Shown here: piece by piece, positions 5,006 to 6,981 of the stretch
Layout: each line of letters begins with the position of its first letter
How positions within the stretch are numbered: position 1 is the stretch's first letter
Assembly (NCBI GenBank): GCA_027004335.1
Contig: JALTID010000215.1
Location: forward strand, 1 to 6,981
DNA: 6,981 bases
Direction: 5' to 3'
Origin: a bacterium
Lineage (GTDB): Bacteria > JALSQH01
Notes under the pieces: generated by a model
The model's database searches: none
Seen by the model: only the letters and a program-made list of their open reading frames with translations
Told to the model about the DNA's origin: nothing
Program-made: the position numbers and the translations under genes

Positions 5006-6508
5006 TCAGATTTTCTTAATTATCTGTTCACCAATATACCTGGCAAGAAGCATAACTGTTTCATATGGATTTACTTTTACCGATGTGGGGAAAAGTGAGG
5101 CATCTGCCACAAAGATATTATCAGTGCCCCACACACTTCCTTCTGGAGAAGCAACTGAGATGGCAGAATCATTTCCCATCCTTGCACCTCCCTGAGGATG
5201 AGCACTGGAGAGGGGATATTTCGCGAAATCAAAGCTGGATGGAAGGATATATTTTTCTAAATTTTCCATATCCTCCCTGGTGAGTGGATTTTTGTTGCTT
5301 CCGGGCAGGAGCATTTTTTCACAGCCAGCGGCAAAGAAGATCTGCCCTGCCCTTATAACAGCTTTTGTCAGAGAAACTTTTACATTATCATTTACCCTGT
5401 ATCTGATGAGAGGGTTTCCATTTTTATCAATTTCAATTCTGTTATGTGTCTCTGCAGGATCATGGGAGAGTATAAGTATTGACATCATGTTATGGTATTT
5501 TTTCATAATTTCTTCATGCATCCTTCCGAAACCGGGATTATTTTTCGCCGTAACACCTGGAAAGTAGAAGGATGTTTCCAGGTAGTAACCCTCAGTATAG
5601 GAAAATTGATCCACATAGAAACTCTTGGGATGCCCCCTGTAGTTTTTTATTTTCTCCGGATAGATCCCATTCAGATTGTAGACGGGGTGTAGTGTCAGAT
5701 ACTTACCAATATTTTTATTTTTTATTTCAAGGTGCTTTTTTGATCTCAGCAGGATGGCAGGGGTATTCAGGGCTCCTCCTGCAATAACAATTACTTCTCC
5801 TTTAACTTTATGTTCTCCTTCAGGTAGGGTGTTCGGTTCTGTCCATGGCGGAGGGGGATTTACATGGAAATAAACTGTGTCACGATCTATGTAATCCACA
5901 TAACTGTTGTAGATCAAATCTACTCCCCTTGAGATTGCTGAGGGAATCTGGACCACATGGGTTCCCTGTTTCGCACCTTCTGTACAACCAAGGTTGCAGA
6001 ACCCCTGCCCCTTGCAGTCCCTTATGTTTATTCTCAGTCGTTTTACTTCAATACCGAGTTTTTCACATCCCTCTCTGAATAGCCTGTTGTTATCATTATC
6101 ATACTCAGGGGGGATCTCATGAACATTTATCATCTTCTCCATCTCTGTTAGTCTGGAATTTACAAACTCATCTGTAAGAAAACTCAACCCGAATTTCTCT
6201 CTCCATTTTTTCATTACATCTACTGGTGGTCTAAAGGAAACGCCCGTATATACAACGGTACTTCCCCCCACTGCTTTTGCAGCTGCAACTCCTATATTCA
6301 TCTCTTTTGAGAAAATTGCACCTCTGTTGAAGTAAAGCTTTGACATATCCTTTTCAGTTTGATTGAATTTTTCCCTCTTCCAGAGAGCTCCCCCTTCTAT
6401 TAAAAGAATTGAGATTTTCTTTTCTGAGATAAATCTGCTGAGATACTCTGCTAATGTACCCCCTCCAGCGCCGCTACCGATTATTATGACATCGTACTTT
6501 TCTTTCAC
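5006..6508 (-). CDS. GMC-family FAD oxidoreductase, long-chain alcohol oxidase/cholesterol oxidase-like branch
   Basis: Flavoprotein expected to oxidise an alcohol with FAD. The 500 aa are normal for a core GMC enzyme. Seen: the dinucleotide-binding loop IIIGSGAGGGT (8-18) with acidic Glu38 ending strand 2; AVGGSTVVYTG (79-89), the FAD-covering motif; a Cys cluster CKGQGFCNLGCTEGAKQGT (165-183) typical of long-chain alcohol oxidase relatives; VIAGGALNTPAILLRS (241-256), the GMC signature 2-like segment; SSAHPQGGARMG (434-445), whose His436 is the usual catalytic base; DNIFVADASLFP (463-474); and VNPYETVMLLA (479-489), whose Asn480 pairs with the His in GMC enzymes. There is no signal peptide or Tat motif. 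The start is GTG, overlapping the previous stop as GTGA without a strong Shine-Dalgarno site, so translation is probably coupled. The substrate is unknown; a long-chain alcohol or sterol-like lipid is inferred from the family. The natural electron acceptor is also unclear. Confidence 0.88.
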   Translation of the reverse strand: MKEKYDVIIIGSGAGGGTLAEYLSRFISEKKISILLIEGGALWKREKFNQTEKDMSKLYFNRGAIFSKEMNIGVAAAKAVGGSTVVYTGVSFRPPVDVMKKWREKFGLSFLTDEFVNSRLTEMEKMINVHEIPPEYDNDNNRLFREGCEKLGIEVKRLRINIRDCKGQGFCNLGCTEGAKQGTHVVQIPSAISRGVDLIYNSYVDYIDRDTVYFHVNPPPPWTEPNTLPEGEHKVKGEVIVIAGGALNTPAILLRSKKHLEIKNKNIGKYLTLHPVYNLNGIYPEKIKNYRGHPKSFYVDQFSYTEGYYLETSFYFPGVTAKNNPGFGRMHEEIMKKYHNMMSILILSHDPAETHNRIEIDKNGNPLIRYRVNDNVKVSLTKAVIRAGQIFFAAGCEKMLLPGSNKNPLTREDMENLEKYILPSSFDFAKYPLSSAHPQGGARMGNDSAISVASPEGSVWGTDNIFVADASLFPTSVKVNPYETVMLLARYIGEQIIKKI

Positions 6509-6894
6509 TTTAATTCTCGCTTTACTATTGGACCCTCATAATCAATTTCTTCCCAGCTTTCAGAAAGAGAGTAGTAGGAGATGAGGATCAGGGATCTCAG
6601 CCCCACAAAACCTGCTGTTATCATTTTCACGGGAAAGTTCAGTAACCATTTGAAAAATTTCTCTTTCTCTTCGTAGGTGAATCCCTTCAAGGGGTGGAGA
6701 TTTCTTCCAAATGCTAACAGATGTATTACAGAAGTGAGGAGAGATAATTTTTTTCTGGTATCTTCATCCATGTCCTGGAGGAAATACTCAAAGTTGTCCA
6801 GAACTTTTTGAATTAGTTTATCTTTCCCTTCTAGAGAGGGGAGAATTCCTGTGATTATGGGAACAAGCTTTGTATGAAATTTATTCTCACTCAT
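6505..6894 (-). CDS. Small partner protein resembling the N-terminal domain of long-chain alcohol oxidases
   Basis: A 129-aa soluble, probably helical protein with no signal peptide. The C-terminal half (FFKWLLNFPVKM at 80-91, GFVGLRSLILISYYS at 95-109, SWEEIDYEGP at 113-122) resembles the region before the FAD domain in fused long-chain fatty alcohol oxidases and related bacterial GMC proteins, where an FxxLK...yYS...WxxIGYxGP pattern recurs. Here it is a separate gene that overlaps the GMC oxidoreductase by 4 bp (GTGA), which strongly suggests a two-subunit enzyme. An alternative is a distant gluconate 2-dehydrogenase subunit 3-type protein, which also pairs with GMC subunits, but no Tat signal is present. 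The start is ATG 6894-6892. No Shine-Dalgarno site is visible, and the best -10 box lies only 7 bp upstream, so the message may be leaderless. The pairing with the GMC gene is firm; the domain assignment is from pattern memory. Confidence 0.75.
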   Translation of the reverse strand: MSENKFHTKLVPIITGILPSLEGKDKLIQKVLDNFEYFLQDMDEDTRKKLSLLTSVIHLLAFGRNLHPLKGFTYEEKEKFFKWLLNFPVKMITAGFVGLRSLILISYYSLSESWEEIDYEGPIVKRELK

Positions 6895-6901
6895 GATTTT
6901 A

Positions 6902-6930
6902 ATAATAATTAAAAACCCGCTTTAATGCAA
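6902..6930 (-). promoter_or_regulatory. Candidate promoter of the alcohol-oxidase operon
   Basis: Minus strand: TTGCAT (6930-6925), a 17-bp spacer, then TATTAT (6907-6902, 5 of 6). Transcription would start at about 6895, essentially at the ATG (6894), giving a leaderless mRNA. A second candidate is TTGTCA (6963-6958), an 18-bp spacer and TAAAAA (6939-6934), which would give a leader of about 33 nt that still lacks a Shine-Dalgarno site. The region is very AT-rich, so both are tentative. Confidence 0.4.
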
Positions 6931-6959
6931 GTTTTTTTATCTTTTTTAATGAAAACTTG
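6928..6959. promoter_or_regulatory. Spaced inverted repeat between divergent -35-like boxes, candidate operator
   Basis: CAAGTTTT (6928-6935) and AAAACTTG (6952-6959) are perfect 8-bp inverted arms, 16 bp apart, with centres 24 bp apart (about two helix turns). One arm touches the -35 of the minus-strand promoter. The other overlaps a consensus TTGACA on the plus strand (6957-6962), whose -10 would lie at or past the right window edge. This layout suits shared control of divergent genes. Nothing else is seen in the 87 bp from 6895 to 6981. Confidence 0.35.
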
Positions 6960-6981
6960 ACAAATAAATTTTTATATATAA

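Noticed and set aside
4987-5007. Direct repeat TGTTGTC twice, 14 bp apart, after the GMC stop
   Set aside because: Only 7 bp in two copies, one of which overlaps the stop codon. Too little to call a site or a repeat array.
266-6584. Plus-strand open frames of 60-96 codons opposite the genes (for example 266-556, 2226-2477, 5280-5567), and a minus-strand frame at 704-973
   Set aside because: Each lies antisense to, or out of frame within, a well-supported minus-strand gene, has low-complexity Ser/Phe/Leu-rich composition typical of reversed codons, and shows no recognisable domain.
6505-6894. Small partner as a Tat-exported gluconate 2-dehydrogenase subunit 3
   Set aside because: There is no twin-arginine or hydrophobic N-terminus, and the C-terminal WEEIDYEGP pattern fits long-chain alcohol oxidase N-terminal domains better.

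Overview
The window is an AT-rich (roughly 40% GC by eye) piece of a bacterial chromosome in which every supportable protein gene lies on the minus strand, so it reads right to left. An OM-type lipoprotein with an N-terminus resembling the LPS-assembly factor LptM, plus clear Shine-Dalgarno sites (GGAGGAG) before several genes, points to a diderm, Gram-negative-type bacterium. I cannot place it more precisely.

Right block (6981 to 4753). An 87-bp AT-rich intergenic region holds candidate promoters facing both ways and a spaced inverted repeat. It is followed by a 129-aa protein that looks like the accessory N-terminal domain of long-chain alcohol oxidases. That gene overlaps, through GTGA, a 500-aa GMC flavoprotein of the long-chain alcohol oxidase/cholesterol oxidase-like branch. 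After 46 bp comes a 68-aa small membrane protein with three predicted membrane segments.

Middle (4752 to 4555). This 198-bp gap is not plain spacer. It holds a GC-rich (about 63%) stretch with a strong 9-bp hairpin and weaker neighbouring hairpins, which may be a dispersed repeat or a structured RNA. Next to it is a perfect 17-bp palindrome overlapping the -35 box of a plausible promoter for the next operon.

Left block (4554 to 1). This is a tightly packed biosynthetic operon: yggS (PLP homeostasis), proC (last step of proline synthesis), argH (last step of arginine synthesis), a lipoprotein with an LptM-like N-terminus and three fibronectin III-like domains, and lysA (last step of lysine synthesis), which runs off the left edge after 241 codons. 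Gaps are 14 bp or less, and two junctions overlap (43 bp for argH/lipoprotein, 4 bp for lipoprotein/lysA). The shared theme is terminal steps of amino acid synthesis plus PLP supply. LysA needs PLP directly, and yggS-proC and lipoprotein-lysA are recurrent bacterial pairings.

I found no CRISPR array, transposase, phage gene, tRNA or rRNA. The least ordinary items are the multi-domain LptM-like lipoprotein, the split alcohol-oxidase pair, and the structured GC-rich intergenic element.
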